Of a stretch of 64,000 bases of DNA, positions 22,901 to 34,770 are shown piece after piece. The position numbers and the translations under genes are program-made. Source of the DNA: Drosophila pseudoobscura (lineage: Eukaryota > Arthropoda > Insecta > Diptera > Drosophilidae); the NCBI RefSeq assembly GCF_009870125.1, contig NC_046679.1, positions 17,732,001 through 17,796,000 on the forward strand, in the 5' to 3' direction. The number at the start of each line of letters is the position of its first letter. The stretch's first letter is position 1. The notes below the pieces were generated by a model. The model made no database searches and was not told the DNA's origin. It saw only the letters and a list, made by a program, of their open reading frames with translations.

Positions 22901-23696
22901 CTCCTCCTGCAATTTTTGAGCGCGGATGAGCTTGCAATTTTCGGGAACGTCTACTAGGGAGAAGTCGCCTTCCCGCTTGAGGCTGTCCTCGTCGGCATAG
23001 CTCTGCAGGACTATAATGCCCTCTAGGAACTTAATAGCATTGGTACGTATGCCATCGTTTTCGTTGTCAATCAGGTCCAAAATCTGAGCCTTGATCAAGC
23101 TAAGGATATTCCATGCCTGCTCGGCGCTGTCACTGGGATCTGTGAGACTGCATAAGTACTGCAGGCCATTTTTGTATATGCTACCACAGGCCTGGATCAC
23201 ACGTTTGATGACTTGCGCGGAATTGTCTCTCAGCAGCATGGAGATTATATTGATCACGTATGGAAGCAGCTCCACTTTCACCTTGCTGTAAGTCAGATAT
23301 TATAATGGACCACTGTTATGATATCTTCCTTGAGCTGGTGATAGTTACCAAACTTGCTCCACAAAGCAAACCACTTGCTTTCTCACGTCCATGTTCTGAT
23401 CATGTGCCAACGACAGAACTGGCTCCAGGAACTCTTCGGCTAGTTCCACGCAGGAGCTTAAAACGGTTTCCTGCACTTTCACCAGTAGCTCGCATTTTGT
23501 TGTGGCAGGAGCCGCAGACAACTCGTTGCACCACTCAACCACCTGGATATACAAACATAGAGAACAATGTAAATTAGAAGCGCCGTCGGCGTAGTGAACA
23601 GTACATTACCTTGGCTCGTGCGTTGGCTGTTTTTTCATCTGTGAATAGATTGGCGGTTTCTGAGACAAACTGACTGCGCCCAATTATACTGTCCAT
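19924..23696 (-). CDS. Sym: Symplekin, scaffold of mRNA 3'-end processing
   Basis: Five minus-strand exons: 23696-23610, 23542-23349, 23285-21148, 21072-20150 and 20094-19924. All phases agree and give about 1170 residues, the size of fly Symplekin. The first exon encodes MDSIIGRSQFVSETANLF and the last ends in a proline-rich tail LNQPLPPGEE. The N-terminal third is HEAT-like helical repeats, such as WNILSLIKAQILDLIDNEND. A central highly charged stretch (EERQRQ/LEREEE-type) follows, and the conserved Symplekin C-terminal region lies in exons 3-4. Symplekin bridges CPSF/CstF and the histone pre-mRNA cleavage factors, and its N-terminus binds the Ssu72 phosphatase. It is head-to-head with Madm and tail-to-tail with CG1236. 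The only uncertainty is the exact exon edges. Confidence 0.95.
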
Positions 23697-23790
23697 TTTG
23701 AAAGATAATACTTAATTCGTTTAAACTTAGTGTTTAATGTATTTATTTGATTGACCCTTTCGGCACAGATGACACAAAAAGATAGAATTA

Positions 23791-23798
23791 TATCGATA
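23791..23798. promoter_or_regulatory. DRE motif TATCGATA, Symplekin side
   Basis: Perfect palindromic DRE core, 95 bases upstream of the Symplekin start codon. Confidence 0.65.
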
Positions 23799-24117
23799 TT
23801 GCACTGCTCACATTTGCGTAAGTTCCAAGCGATGTATCGATGAGCGGCAGTGCTGCGAACTCAGCTATTTTATAGCTGTTTGCTATTCAGATATTTGATT
23901 GCTAGACAAATGGGAAATCTGTAGCCTAAAATCTGCTTTTTAAAATATATATTTTGTTCTCCAACTGTGTGGTACTACATTTTAAGGCCAAATACCTATA
24001 TGCCTATAAGCCCGATACGAATGACGAATGTGTCGGAAAAGACAATATGATAGACATTTAATGAAAATTAGCTTCTTGCTTTTATTAGTTGGCATCACTA
24101 ATGAGCGGATGGGTGAG

Positions 24118-24125
24118 TATCGATA
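24118..24125. promoter_or_regulatory. DRE motif TATCGATA, Madm side
   Basis: Perfect DRE in the Symplekin-Madm interval, placed where a Madm core promoter would be expected given the long leader. Confidence 0.6.
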
Positions 24126-24649
24126 GACTCGATTGCATCGATTTACTCACATTTTTTGTGTGTTTTAAAAAGCGTGAAAAAACGCCTAAATAAACCAAAC
24201 GGCCGCGTGTCAGCAAATAAGTGCAGTAAATTGATTGACGTCCGCGCTGCAGTTGAAAAATAAAGCAATCGAAGGCGCTAGGAGCCCGAAAAACGCCCCA
24301 GCAGCCGCAGCTCATTGGCAGCCAACATCCGCAGCCGAAACGCAGAGTGTTATTGAACAACGGGGAGGCGTAGAGGGAGGTGTGTGTGTGTGTGTGTGCG
24401 CGCGTGCCTGTGTGTATGTGTGTGCTTGTGAGTGGGCAGAGGTGGCGGCTGTGGAGTAGCAGCGGATGTAGTTTGGAGCACAGGCACCGCGGATACCACG
24501 AAAAGCAAACATAGACGACATCGACGAATCCGAAGAGCGAAGAGAGAGAGAGAAAACAAACATTGGGCCGCGAAACTGAAGGTTTGTTGAGGTGGAAAGC
24601 AGCAGTAGCAGCAGGCAGCAGCAGCAGCAGCATCGGTGACCGCACCCTA

Positions 24650-26694
24650 ATGTCAAATAGTCAAGCGAATGCCGGCAGCAGCGGTAGCGCGGATGAACCG
24701 ACCCTGAACCCGTCGGGATCGGCCACGTTGGTCCCCAACCTGACGACAACGAATGCATCCTCTCAAGCAACGCCAGCGTCAACAATTCCCCAGCAGCAGC
24801 AACAGCAGTCGCAGCCGCAGCCACCACCTCACATAGTGGGAGCTTCAACAGCTGATGCTGGTGGCGGGGTTGGTGTGGTCGTCGCAGGGGGAAGCGAGGG
24901 AGTCAATTTGGATTCATCGCCTAGGGAATCCGGCGACGATTCAGAGGATGAGAGCGAGATTCTGGAAGAGTCGCCGTGCGGTCGGTGGCTGAAGCGGCGC
25001 GAGGAGGTCGACCAGCGGGATGTGCCCGGGATAGATTGTGTCCATCTGGCCATGGACACGGAGGAGGGTGTCGAGGTCGTTTGGAATGAGGTGCAATATG
25101 CCAATATGCAGGAGCTTAAGTCTCAGGAGGAGAAGATGCGTCAGGTCTTTGACAATCTACTGCAGCTGGATCATCAGAATATCGTCAAGTTCCATCGCTA
25201 CTGGACGGACACGCAACAGGCGGAGAGGCCGAGGGTGATTTTCATTACGGAGTACATGTCATCCGGGTCTCTAAAACAGTTCCTCAAACGCACCAAGCGC
25301 AACGCCAAGCGATTGCCGCTGGAGTCGTGGCGACGCTGGTGTACTCAGATCCTGTCCGCGCTCAGCTATTTGCATTCCTGCACGCCGCCCATCATCCATG
25401 GAAATTTAACCTGTGATAGCATTTTCATCCAGCACAATGGTCTGGTCAAGATCGGCTCCGTGGTGCCCGACGCTGTTCACTACAGCGTTCGCCGGCAGTG
25501 GGACCGCGAAAGCGCTCGAGAGCAGGAGCGTGAGCGAGGCGCGCACTATTTCCAGGCGCCGGAGTATGGAGCCGCCGAGCAGCTGACTGCCGCCCTAGAC
25601 ATCTATGCTTTCGGCATGTGCGCCCTAGAGATGGCAGCTCTCGAAATTCAGCCCAGCAACAGCGAATCGACTGCCATCAACGAAGAGACCATACAGCGCA
25701 CAATCTGCAGCCTAGAAAGCGATCTGCAAAGGGATCTGATAGAGAAGTGTCTCAACCCCCAACCCCAGGGCCGGCCCAGCGCAAACGATCTGCTATTTCA
25801 TCCACTGCTTTTTGAGGTGAGTCCTGTGGCATGCTTACTGTGGTAGTCAGTCCATCAGATTCATCCCATCTTTGACCTTTGCAGGTTCATTCTCTCAAAC
25901 TTCTGACCGCCCACTGTCTGGTCTTCTCACCCGCCAACCGCACCATGTTCTCAGAGACTGCATTCGACGGACTGATGCAGCGCTACTATCAGCCAGATGT
26001 GATAATGGCCCAGCTGATGTCTGGCGGACAGGAACGTCAGTACCGACTGGCCGATGTAGCCGGAGCAGACAAGCTGGAGAAGTTTGTTGAGGACGTCAAG
26101 TATGGGGTATATCCGCTGATCACGTACAACGGCAAGAAGCCGCCCAACTTTCGCTCACGGGCAGCCTCGCCGGAACGGGCCGACTCTGTTAAGTCTGCAA
26201 CCCCAGAGCCGGTGGACACGGAGTCGCGTCGCATTGTCAACATGATGTGCAGCGTGAAGATAAAGGAGGACAGCAATGACATAATAATGACAATACTTCT
26301 ACGCATGGATGACAAAATGAATCGCCAGCTGACGTGTCAAGTAAACGAGAATGATACGGCGGCTGATCTCACCAGCGAACTGGTTCGTCTCGGCTTTGTT
26401 CATCTCGACGACCAAGACAAAATTGAGGTTCTACTGGAGGAGACGTTGAAGGCTGGCGTTATGAGCGATGGGGCTGGTGCCGAAAGCTCGGGAGCTGGGG
26501 TGACCACGACAGCCACCATGGCGGCACTGGAGCAGCTGGAGCGTAACTGGTCAATTTCCGATGCGGATAAGACAATGGGGAGCAGCATGTCCTCGCCAGC
26601 AACTGCTATGATGTACGTGCCACAGGATCAGCAGCAATACCAACAGCAGCAGCAGGAGGCGGACGTTGATCAATCGGGCACGACGAGCAATTGA
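24650..26694 (+). CDS. Madm: NRBP-family pseudokinase (MLF1-adaptor molecule)
   Basis: Exons 24650-25816 and 25885-26694 join in phase 0 over a 68-nt intron to give about 658 residues. The chosen start is the first true ATG of the frame. The open frame extends upstream but without an ATG. An N-terminal low-complexity region (Ser/Thr/Gln, residues 1-90) and an acidic patch (about 92-108) precede a kinase fold at about 110-395. Catalytic motifs are degenerate: VVWNEV stands at the beta-3 lysine site, HGNLTCDSIFI replaces the HRD loop, and KIGSV replaces DFG. This is the NRBP1/2 pattern. The C-terminal part holds the conserved NRBP tail, and a Gln-rich end follows. Family members are cytoplasmic adaptors in secretory traffic and growth control. 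They are not expected to phosphorylate. Confidence 0.93.
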
Positions 26695-27350
26695 GAGAGA
26701 GCATATGATTAGTATTCAGGGCAAGCCGGCGCTTATCGTATTGTTTTTATTATATGTATTGGGAAATTACACATTACGATTTTATTACTACGATTATTTG
26801 TTATTTTTATATATATGCCTATACCTATATATGTATATGTATATGTATGTATGTATTCGAAATAATATTTATGTATGTATGTACCATAAAAGATGTTGAA
26901 CCAGGCTTCCATGCTGATGATTTCGAGACACGCCCACACACATGACACTTACGACACGCAGCAGCTAACGAGCTTAAAATATCCAAGCATTCGCTTAGCA
27001 TAGCTCCGCTCAAAGGAGCGAACTCGAATCGAATTCGCAGTTCTCAAAGCTAAACACAACGCAAGTCGAAAACTAAATCCAGAAAAATAACGAAACCCCC
27101 ACGTTTCAAAAGAGCGCCTTGGCGCCAACAAGATGACATCTAGAATTACATAAAATTTGATAGTTTAGCCACGCCGAGACGAGAACAAACCTAAAGGCAG
27201 TGGCGTGTATTTAACTGTATTACAAATATGATCAAATACGCAAGGCCACGAAAAAATATTAAATAAATTATTGAAATAAAAAACAAAATATATAACACAG
27301 GCAGAGCATAAAAAAAACAATACACAACAGACATAGCTACACTATTGATA

Positions 27351-27356
27351 AATAAA
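27351..27356 (+). terminator. distal poly(A) signal of Madm
   Basis: AATAAA in the A-rich end of the Madm 3' UTR. Two more copies lie about 80-90 bases upstream. Confidence 0.5.
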
Positions 27357-27863
27357 GAAGGCAAACAGCTGACTAACTCTAGACATGTTTCGCGAGCATT
27401 TCATTTCAATTAATCGAGCTGGCAATTGGACTTGATTAGCTAGCCAGTTCGTCTATGTGTTCTGATAAACAGACCAGATGTCCGAAGCTCAGAGCTTGCT
27501 TAGTAGCGTAGGTGGCCTAGTTAAGACAGTGCGCTTGAGATTCGACTAGCGATGCACAGCAACCGAAGCGTTAAATATATGTACTCAAAGTAAGTCAATT
27601 GACTTGAGATAGATGAATAATTCCACACGGCTATTTCACGTCTTGATCAGTAGCAGAATAAATTCTCCAGAAAAATTATTATACAATCCAGGAAGTGAGC
27701 AAGTGACCCAAAAATGGAATAGTTTTCTTTTTATTTTGCTTTAAATAAAGTATAAAAACTAGACTATTTTGATAGATAAAACATTAGATTTCTTTTGCAG
27801 ATAAGGTAATAGCGTACCCGTAATAGGTAACGATTAAAGTGGTATGTACTTCCGAAGAAATCG

Positions 27864-27869
27864 TTTATT
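27864..27869 (-). terminator. poly(A) signal of Dcps
   Basis: TTTATT on the plus strand (AATAAA on the transcript), 35 bases after the stop codon. Confidence 0.55.
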
Positions 27870-27903
27870 TTGCTCTTATTTCGTGGGCTTGCTTGATTTA
27901 AGC

Positions 27904-29150
27904 CTATGCACACGCTTGAGCAGGTACCTCGGCCTCCTTTGGCTCTGGTGTGGCCAACTTTATGCGTTTGCATTCCCTCTCTCCTGGGTCATCATCACTA
28001 AAACCTTCGATAGATGATTCCACCGCAGGCACTTTTTCCAGCTCTTTCGAGTCACTTATCGGTGCTGCTACACTGCGAACGGTTATCTTCTCCTCATACA
28101 AATCCAATAGCTTATTACCCTCATACAAGACGAAGGGTAAAGTGGCGCGCTGGTAAAAGTCTGGCAAAAGTTCCAAGTTGCTTATTACAGTGTCCAACAT
28201 GTGAGATTTCTCGCACCAAATGCCTGGGGCATCGTTCCTAATGGGATTAATGTGCACATGCAGATGGTAGAACGAGGGCTGATAGTGGAAATACATTCGG
28301 AGCTGGTTGGGATTGAGGCCATATCGTTTCGAGATGGCATCCTTAGCGGACTGGCGCATATTCCGCAGCAGCGGCAGGTGGCTGCCATTCAGATCACGAA
28401 GGGATTTAATATTGTGTTTGTGAACTATACCGAGCAGGTAGAGGTTTTCTACATTCCGACCATCCCATTTTAGATCTGGCAGCAGAATGAAGCCGGTTTC
28501 TGGATCGTTATCCTCAAATACGATTCTCTCGGTTTCCTTCTTGTGTTCCAGTATGTTGTAGACCCATTCCAGAGAGAATTGGCTCAGGTTGATGTACGGA
28601 AGCGTTGTGCTTTCGTAGAGATCTGGCGTTTCTCTAATGAGATACTTCTGGCATATGGAATACTTCTCGACGTGCTTGTCTGTGGCCGGATAAATCACTG
28701 TGCTCTTAACACCTATAAAATGGGAAAATCTTGATTACGTGAGCAGCAAAGGCGACCGATTTCCACTTGCCGCATAGATCCGGACTGGGCACAACCTGAA
28801 AACTGCCGTATATGTTATTAATGAACTCCGTGTCTACCTTTAACTCCGCGCTAAAGTAACTTGGTTTTGCCGGTAACTCTTTGGACGTGGACACGTCGCT
28901 CTCCTGATACGCTGCAGAGAATAATAACTGATAGTAAAACACATTTCAGAACCGCGTCATTTACCATTTTAAACACACCATTTTTCTCAAAAACCACAAT
29001 GGCATCGTCTGTCTCGGAGAGATCCGGGAAGGTGCCCAGCAATGCAATACTCTTTCGAACACTGTTGTTCTGAAGTATCCGCTTAAGTCGGAACTTTGAA
29101 ATATCATAGGTCGGCGATTTCACTTCTGAATTTTCCACTTGTTCCGGCAT
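27904..29150 (-). CDS. Dcps: scavenger mRNA decapping enzyme DcpS
   Basis: Three minus-strand exons: 29150-28965, 28903-28771 and 28712-27904, giving 375 residues (CG2091). Intron 1 is 61 nt (GTAAAT...ATCAG). Intron 2 is 58 nt and appears to begin with GC (GCAAGT), because only that junction restores SPDLCGVKSTVIYPATDKH in frame. The protein has the DcpS N-terminal domain (exons 1-2), the conserved YPATDKHVEKY region, and the histidine triad FYHLHVHINPI at about 254-264, which carries the catalytic nucleophile. DcpS hydrolyses the m7GpppN cap left after 3'-5' mRNA decay. An acidic, lysine-rich C-terminal tail follows. The ATG lies about 10 bases inside the right repeat arm's inner edge, so transcription starts within duplicated DNA. 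Confidence 0.93.
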
Positions 29151-29159
29151 TTGAAGATA

Positions 29160-30140
29160 TTTTATTTTTTTATTTATTTTTTTTTTTTTTTTGAGTGTTT
29201 AAGTTACCATTCACCCGTGCGTAGCGTGGGATTATTTGGCCGCCCGCCTTTTGAAGGTGGAAATTGCCAAGTCAAAGAATTGAAGATGTTGGATTACTGT
29301 TTATAGCTTTACAGCAATTTCGTCGATGAAGTCAATTAGTGTTTGGTACGCGCTGATGTTTTCTTTTTCAAAGAATTTGTAAATACCATTATACTTCCTT
29401 AGAGATGGGAAGTTTTGCCTTGTTGTGTTGTACTTGGAACAACTAAAATTACATGCGAGGCGTTATCGATACTATCGCATGACGCGGGATTCGTCGTTTC
29501 GGCATCGCAACTGCGGACTCTGTGGCTCGACATTTACTGTAAATGCGAAGAAGGTGGAAAGCACGGAATAGCCGAGGATCAGCGGTTGTTTTTGGGAGTG
29601 CCCTGTGACATCAGAACTTACTGTTATTCGAAGCCACTGTAGGCAGACGCACAAGGCACTTTTGCTCATACAACAGTAGCATAAAGAAACGAGTATCGTT
29701 CAAATTGCTCAATTCTTTATTCCGCCGAATATTACCAGCTATACAGAACATTTAGCCATGCCCACATAATTTTATCCGATTAATGAATCAATTTTCTACT
29801 AAACTGGCTTATTTAAAATAGTTCAACAAAAAATAAACAACAGTCGCAAGTTTTAGCCTTTGTGTACCCTATTTCGTTAATTTAATATGAAGATCCTGTT
29901 TTCCGAACTGTTTTTAAACCGAAATTAATACAGAAATTTTCTCAAATTGATATTGTATAGACATATTTATGCATATGATTTTTATCTTGTATATATACAT
30001 ATATATCTCCTTATACCTATTCTTGGTATTTGTAGGAAGACAATAAACTGCAAAAAATCATCGTGATATTTAATACTGAGACTAAATTCTTTTTGTATTA
30101 ATTGGAGCCTAGGATGACAAACATTTTCTCAATTCTATAA
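29160..30140 (-). repeat. right arm of the inverted duplication flanking the six-gene block
   Basis: Reverse complement of 14815-15710. It begins at the inner side with an A/T homopolymer tract (29161-29193) directly upstream of Dcps and then follows the left arm through the AAAGGCGGGCGGCCAAATAA block (about 29233-29253), the DRE (29464) and the outer AT-rich part. The outer part holds an insertion of about 60 bases relative to the left arm near 29900-29960 and fades out near 30140. Confidence 0.85.
29464..29471. promoter_or_regulatory. DRE motif TATCGATA, upstream of Dcps
   Basis: Perfect DRE about 315 bases before the Dcps start codon. It is the duplicate of the motif at 15422-15429. Confidence 0.6.
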
Positions 30141-30917
30141 CATCCAGTGTATGCCCTGGTGAGAGAGGAAAAGCATGCAGTAAGGACGAAAAATATATAC
30201 ATATGTATGCATCTTATCAGTTAAAACTGTGAAATGTGGGTGTACATCAATATTGCTGGCGAAAAGCGTTATGTCTATCATGCTATCCCTCTCTTCGCAG
30301 CAAGTTATTGAATCAATAGGCTCCGGTTTTCACTTACTTTTGCGTTTTGCGCTTTCAGCAAAAACGTTCCATTTTCGTTTCCAGCTGATCCGACCGACTG
30401 AAGGACCGACGGATCGTCAGACATGGCTCTATTGACTCGGCTATTAATGATGATTAAGAATTTATATATTTTATGCGGTCGTAAACGCTTTCTTCAGGGT
30501 GTTACACATATCCACTTTCACCGCAAATCTAATACACCCGCTGTTATTATAAAGCCTGATCTTTTACTCGAGAGAATTCCAGGGTGAACCATTATTACGC
30601 ACTTTCTGGGTATGAAAATCTCAACAAAGAAATCAGTACATTGACAACTATATAGTAGCCGCCAGACACCTCGTTGTTAATATTTCATTTATTGTGTATA
30701 AGCCGTTAAAATATCGTTAATGAATTCTAGAATATGTAAATACACAGAAACGACTGCATCGCAACACCAAGTGCTAACATGTTCAAAACATTCATAATCA
30801 TTTTTAGTTTAAGACCAACATACATTTTGCACTTACACTACCGCCAATGTGTGTGTGCATGGTATCCACCCTTAAACACATATTAAAATTTGTGTTTTTT
30901 TTTGTTTTAAACGAACA
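30141..30917. other. intergenic DNA and Sec8 3' UTR
   Basis: No gene is seen. The right part is the Sec8 3' UTR, ending near the minus-strand AATAAA at 30688-30693. The rest is AT-rich and without a recognised element. Confidence 0.5.
30688..30693 (-). terminator. poly(A) signal of Sec8
   Basis: TTTATT on the plus strand, about 225 bases beyond the Sec8 stop codon. Confidence 0.5.
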
Positions 30918-33900
30918 TTATACAACCACACCTTTGGAGGGCTTGGCGCCCAGTATATCCGAAAGCTTTTGCTGATAGGAAGCCAATAAATTGGCGTCGG
31001 TTATGCTGCAGGCCTTGCAGGACAAGTGCATGGCATTGAGCAACTGCATCTCCGAAAACTGTGTGCCACGTTCCAGCAACGCATTCAGTATTTCCTGGAT
31101 CAAGTAAAAACGTTTAGCCACCGGGTCTCAGCTTATATATCTCTCACTTACGTCTGGATCCATGCAGAGGAGCTCGTAGAAATTCTTAGCCTGATCCAAA
31201 GCCACTTCCCTGGATGCGGTTATGTTGCTTAACGTTTGTTGCAGGGCAATCGAGTTTCTGCACATGCGCTGCACGGTGATTTGGTCAATGTGTTCCAAGT
31301 AGTTTGATGCTTGGATAAGTATGCGCGACGCCAGATGTGCCAGACCCTCAAAAATGTACTAAAAGATAATGGATTAGATAGATATGAACTCAAGGGGGGG
31401 AGTTGAGGAGCATACCCTGGTTTTTCGCGGATGAAGAGTGGCACTGAAGGCTTCATCCATCTCGGACAGTCGCTTGGTTAGTACCTGCACTTGACGATCC
31501 GGCTCAAGAATGTCGTCTTTGGAACCAACGTAGCTGTTTGTTCTTACACTGGACTTTGAACGCAAGTAATGGAAGCATTGGACCCGAACCTCCAAATGAA
31601 GCACAAGCAGACATGTGTTTGCCAGCTCATCGAACTCCAGGGCCAAGTTGGTCATCACTTTGATCGTCCCATCCTTGACGGTTATGTCGGCGGTGCACTC
31701 AGCCGAGACGGCGTTCAATCCGTTTACCATCGGCCGACGTAGGTCGTTGGCGAACTCTGAAACGCGGCAGGAAAACCATTCCATACTCTCTTGAAGTATG
31801 GCCAGCTCCTTTAGGACGCTGATCTCGACCAAAATCTCCTGTTGTGTGATGCCACCCTCGCCCAAATTACTGGTTAGCATTTCTGCCTCACGAATATTTC
31901 GCTGCTGCACCTGCAAGGGACTCTCCTCCTCTGAGGGCTCAAAGCTTCCCCGCTGCAGCTTTCGATTGTACCGCGACCTTTGACTGGAGGTTTTGAGGTC
32001 CGTCCAGTTTGGTAGTGTCCTGAAAGAAGAGCAATCAGTTGCATCATTGTACCAAATCTTATCCTAGTCTTAGTTTCATCCCATAATTACTTTAAGAATC
32101 GGCTTATGTCTTCGTCTTTGAGCCATGCGACGCTGTAGATTCTCCGATCCTCTGAGTCTGGCTGCACGATCCCTCTGTAGGCGCCCTGGCATATCTCCCG
32201 ATACGCCTTCAACAACGCACACACCATCTTGAGCAGGTCTTCCGAGTAACAGGGCAAGTCATGGATGAGGCTTTTCGTCTCCATAAGCCGCCGTTCGACC
32301 ATCACAGTGGACTGCAGAAGAGGTCTACTCAAGTTAAGCGACTTCATTTCCTCCGGAGTGATGATTGTCCGCCAGGCGTCTTGATTTTTCGACAACGATT
32401 CGATGGTCAGCTGCAAGTTTCGGTTGTGGCCCTTAGACAGGAACGAATCCTTTATATAGTTGTCCACAAAGTCATGAAGACTGCACGGTTGGCTAGAAGT
32501 AAGGCAAAGATGGTAAAAACATCGAACTTTTTTACGGTGCGGTGTGTACACCCTACCCCGGCTTGCACTTCATAAAGTTTTCTATCTCCTTGATATATCC
32601 CATTAAAGGTAAGTAGACTTTGGTTATAATGTTCTGATCGGGAGTGCAGATCAACAGCTTTTCCCGCTGCTTCTTCTCGTGGGGGAAGAGCCCACTGTTG
32701 GAGCCCTTGCCGCTGCCACCCAGTTGAGCGGACAGATTATCATCTACCGACGCATCCGAGGCGTTGCGACGATGCTCCTTTAATGGTTCATTGCTGCTAC
32801 GAGGACCATTGCCTACGTGCGAGGACTTGTCAAATTTGAACATTGATCTCTTTGTGCTGTCGAACAAGTGGAACGCACCGATAGATTAGAACATATTAAT
32901 CGTTTAACTGAAATTCTTCTTCAGCCACACACCTTGGAACCTTACGCCTTAGGAAGAATGAGTTTATACTGCTGGTTGGCTCCGTAAACCCTGTCTGGGC
33001 ACTCTCGTCCGATGCTCCATTCTGTATATCCAAATAGTCGGTGAGCAGCAGTTGCAGCTGTAAATATAAAACGAGTTTTCACAAGTTAGAATGAAATTAA
33101 ATGAAGACATTACATTTATCGAGCGAGTACTAACCACTGACTGAGCCTGCGCCCAAAAGTCTGTTAGATCGTAGGGCTGCGGCCCAACTACTGAATATTT
33201 CTGGCCCACAGACAAATAGTTTTTTAGTAGCAGCGTATGCGTCTTGGCAATGGCCTTAAACTGCTTGAAAATGATCTCCAGCAGCATGAGCAGCGGGTTG
33301 GAATCACCAGCTCCTGCAGTCAGCGATAACTGGTGCGTTGTGTGACGCACCACGTTGAGCAGCTCCGTTTGTATTTGAACTCGCAGCGTCTCCAGGGAAT
33401 CGGGCACCTTGTGCAGCATGCCAAATGACTCCACGATAATGGCAACGAAGTAGCTCATGCTTAACTCCGGGTATATAAGATCTGCATCTTCGATAATTTC
33501 GGCCTTTTCTAGATCGAAGCACTGGGCCATTTCGGAAAGGGCTTTGCGAACACGAGCATTAGCTTCAATGCGATCTGTTGAGCGGCGAGATCCTATTCCC
33601 CGAATGAAGTTAGAGTTAAGGCGGCTGGAATTGGTACGCTGAAACGAGGAGAACGCTTCATTGGCCGAAATCGTGTAGACCTGGGTGACCAGCTCCTCGT
33701 GCAGTCGCTGATAAAGCTGCTGACGACGCGTCTGCAGATCTGCCCGCAAGTCGGAGAGGCCATCGACAGCCTGCAGAGGTCCATTAAGCGTGGCTAGTGC
33801 ATCTGTTAACGCCTTGCTGGCATGCAAATACTGACGCTTGGCGGTGTAGCTAACAACACGCTGAGGGACCTTTCGTAGCTCCTGACTAAAAGTAAATGAA

Positions 33901-34628
33901 TGAAATTAGATCCGTCGAGTCTGTAAGCGAATAATCTTACATTTGCTCCAACATTTCCAGCACGTACTTGTGCTGAACTGCGTCTGTCCACATCTTCTTA
34001 AGCTCATCCCGTCGGCATTGGAGCAATCGCTTGCAGGCACTCAGATTCTCCTTCACGGCATGTATTCGCTCCCTGCTGGCCGTCACCTCTGTAGATACCT
34101 GGCTGAAGAGTGGCAGTACTAGTGTGAGTTGCTGATCGTGGCGAGACACCAGTTCATTGAGACGTAGGTCTGAGCGCTTAAATTCCTGTTCGATTTTAAG
34201 CTTCTCCTTCTGACGCTCCTCAGTCGTCTCGCTGAATCCCAGGGATTTGATGACGTTGACCAGAAAACCACAACCTGCGGACTACACAAGCAAGAACACG
34301 CACAAGTCAGGCCCGCAGTGATCATATTATAACAAAATATCACAAAAGAGGGCGTGCAACAACAAAAACCGACCCACAGTCCAATGTAGTGGTGTCGTCA
34401 TCAACTTGGTTGTGGGACACAGCACACAAAATAATAAGTTACCAAACAATTTTATGGGCCAGAGGCCAGATTCGTAGTACTTGTTTATTGAATACTTGTA
34501 CTATACTAATGAGAACTTCATCTATTTATCGTTTCGAAGATCATTTTCAGCGATGGCTTGAAGAAATTTACCTCATCCTTGCCATACTTCACGCCCCTGG
34601 GAGGCTTTGTTGGCGGGGGAGCGTCCAT
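30918..34628 (-). CDS. Sec8: exocyst complex subunit Sec8 (EXOC4)
   Basis: Nine minus-strand exons fit with consistent phase: 34628-34572, 34281-33941, 33885-33135, 33057-32933, 32856-32557, 32492-32091, 32019-31416, 31358-31152 and 31094-30918, for 987 residues. The start is MDAPPPTKPPRGVKYG. The N-terminus is coiled coil with the Sec8 signature around CRRDELKKMWTDAVQHKYVL. Later conserved blocks are SDLRADLQTRRQQLYQ, LLLTDYLDIQN, NRSMFKFDKSSHV-like, RPLLQSTVMVERR, AYRGIVQ, WLKDEDISRFLK and CLLVLHLEVRVQCFHYL, all in the order of EXOC4. Sec8 is a core rod subunit that helps tether secretory vesicles to the plasma membrane. It stands alone, transcribed away from the CG2082 3' end. Exon 4-5 edges are the least certain, since competing donors exist. 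Confidence 0.94.
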
Positions 34629-34770
34629 GTAGATGTGGTTAAAAATATAGGTCGGTTGTCCTGGTGAACGATAGTAGTTTAAGTTAGCTTTGTATTAACA
34701 TTGTAATCTCGGTAATTATTAAATTTGTTTGCAAAAAATCAGCACAAAAATGAATAATTGGCCATGCAAA

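Larger units (their letters stand above)
23697..24649. promoter_or_regulatory. divergent promoter region Symplekin/Madm and Madm 5' UTR
   Basis: Contains perfect DREs at 23791-23798 and 24118-24125 and further ATCGAT-core matches near 23833 and 24138. The right part (about 24180-24649) looks like the Madm 5' leader, with a GT/TG microsatellite at about 24378-24425, a GAGAGA run at about 24541-24552 and CAG repeats. Confidence 0.6.
26695..27903. other. Madm 3' UTR and convergent intergenic DNA
   Basis: AT-rich. A TATG/TATA microsatellite lies at about 26808-26885. AATAAA signals on the plus strand at 27262-27267, 27275-27280 and 27351-27356 probably end Madm transcripts. The Dcps poly(A) signal on the minus strand is at 27864-27869. 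No further gene is seen. Confidence 0.6.

Noticed and set aside
24235-24848. Antisense frames over the Madm leader
   Set aside because: They arise from CAG/GT repeat composition and lie opposite the true Madm 5' region.
14815-30140. Composite or fold-back transposon with inverted termini
   Set aside because: The interior is ordinary single-copy housekeeping genes. The arms lack short tandem subrepeats and a transposase, and no target-site duplication is visible.
30918-34628. First read as COG complex subunit Cog3
   Set aside because: The order of conserved blocks (RRDELKKMW, RPLLQSTVMVERR, AYRGIVQ, DISRFLK) matches EXOC4/Sec8 throughout.
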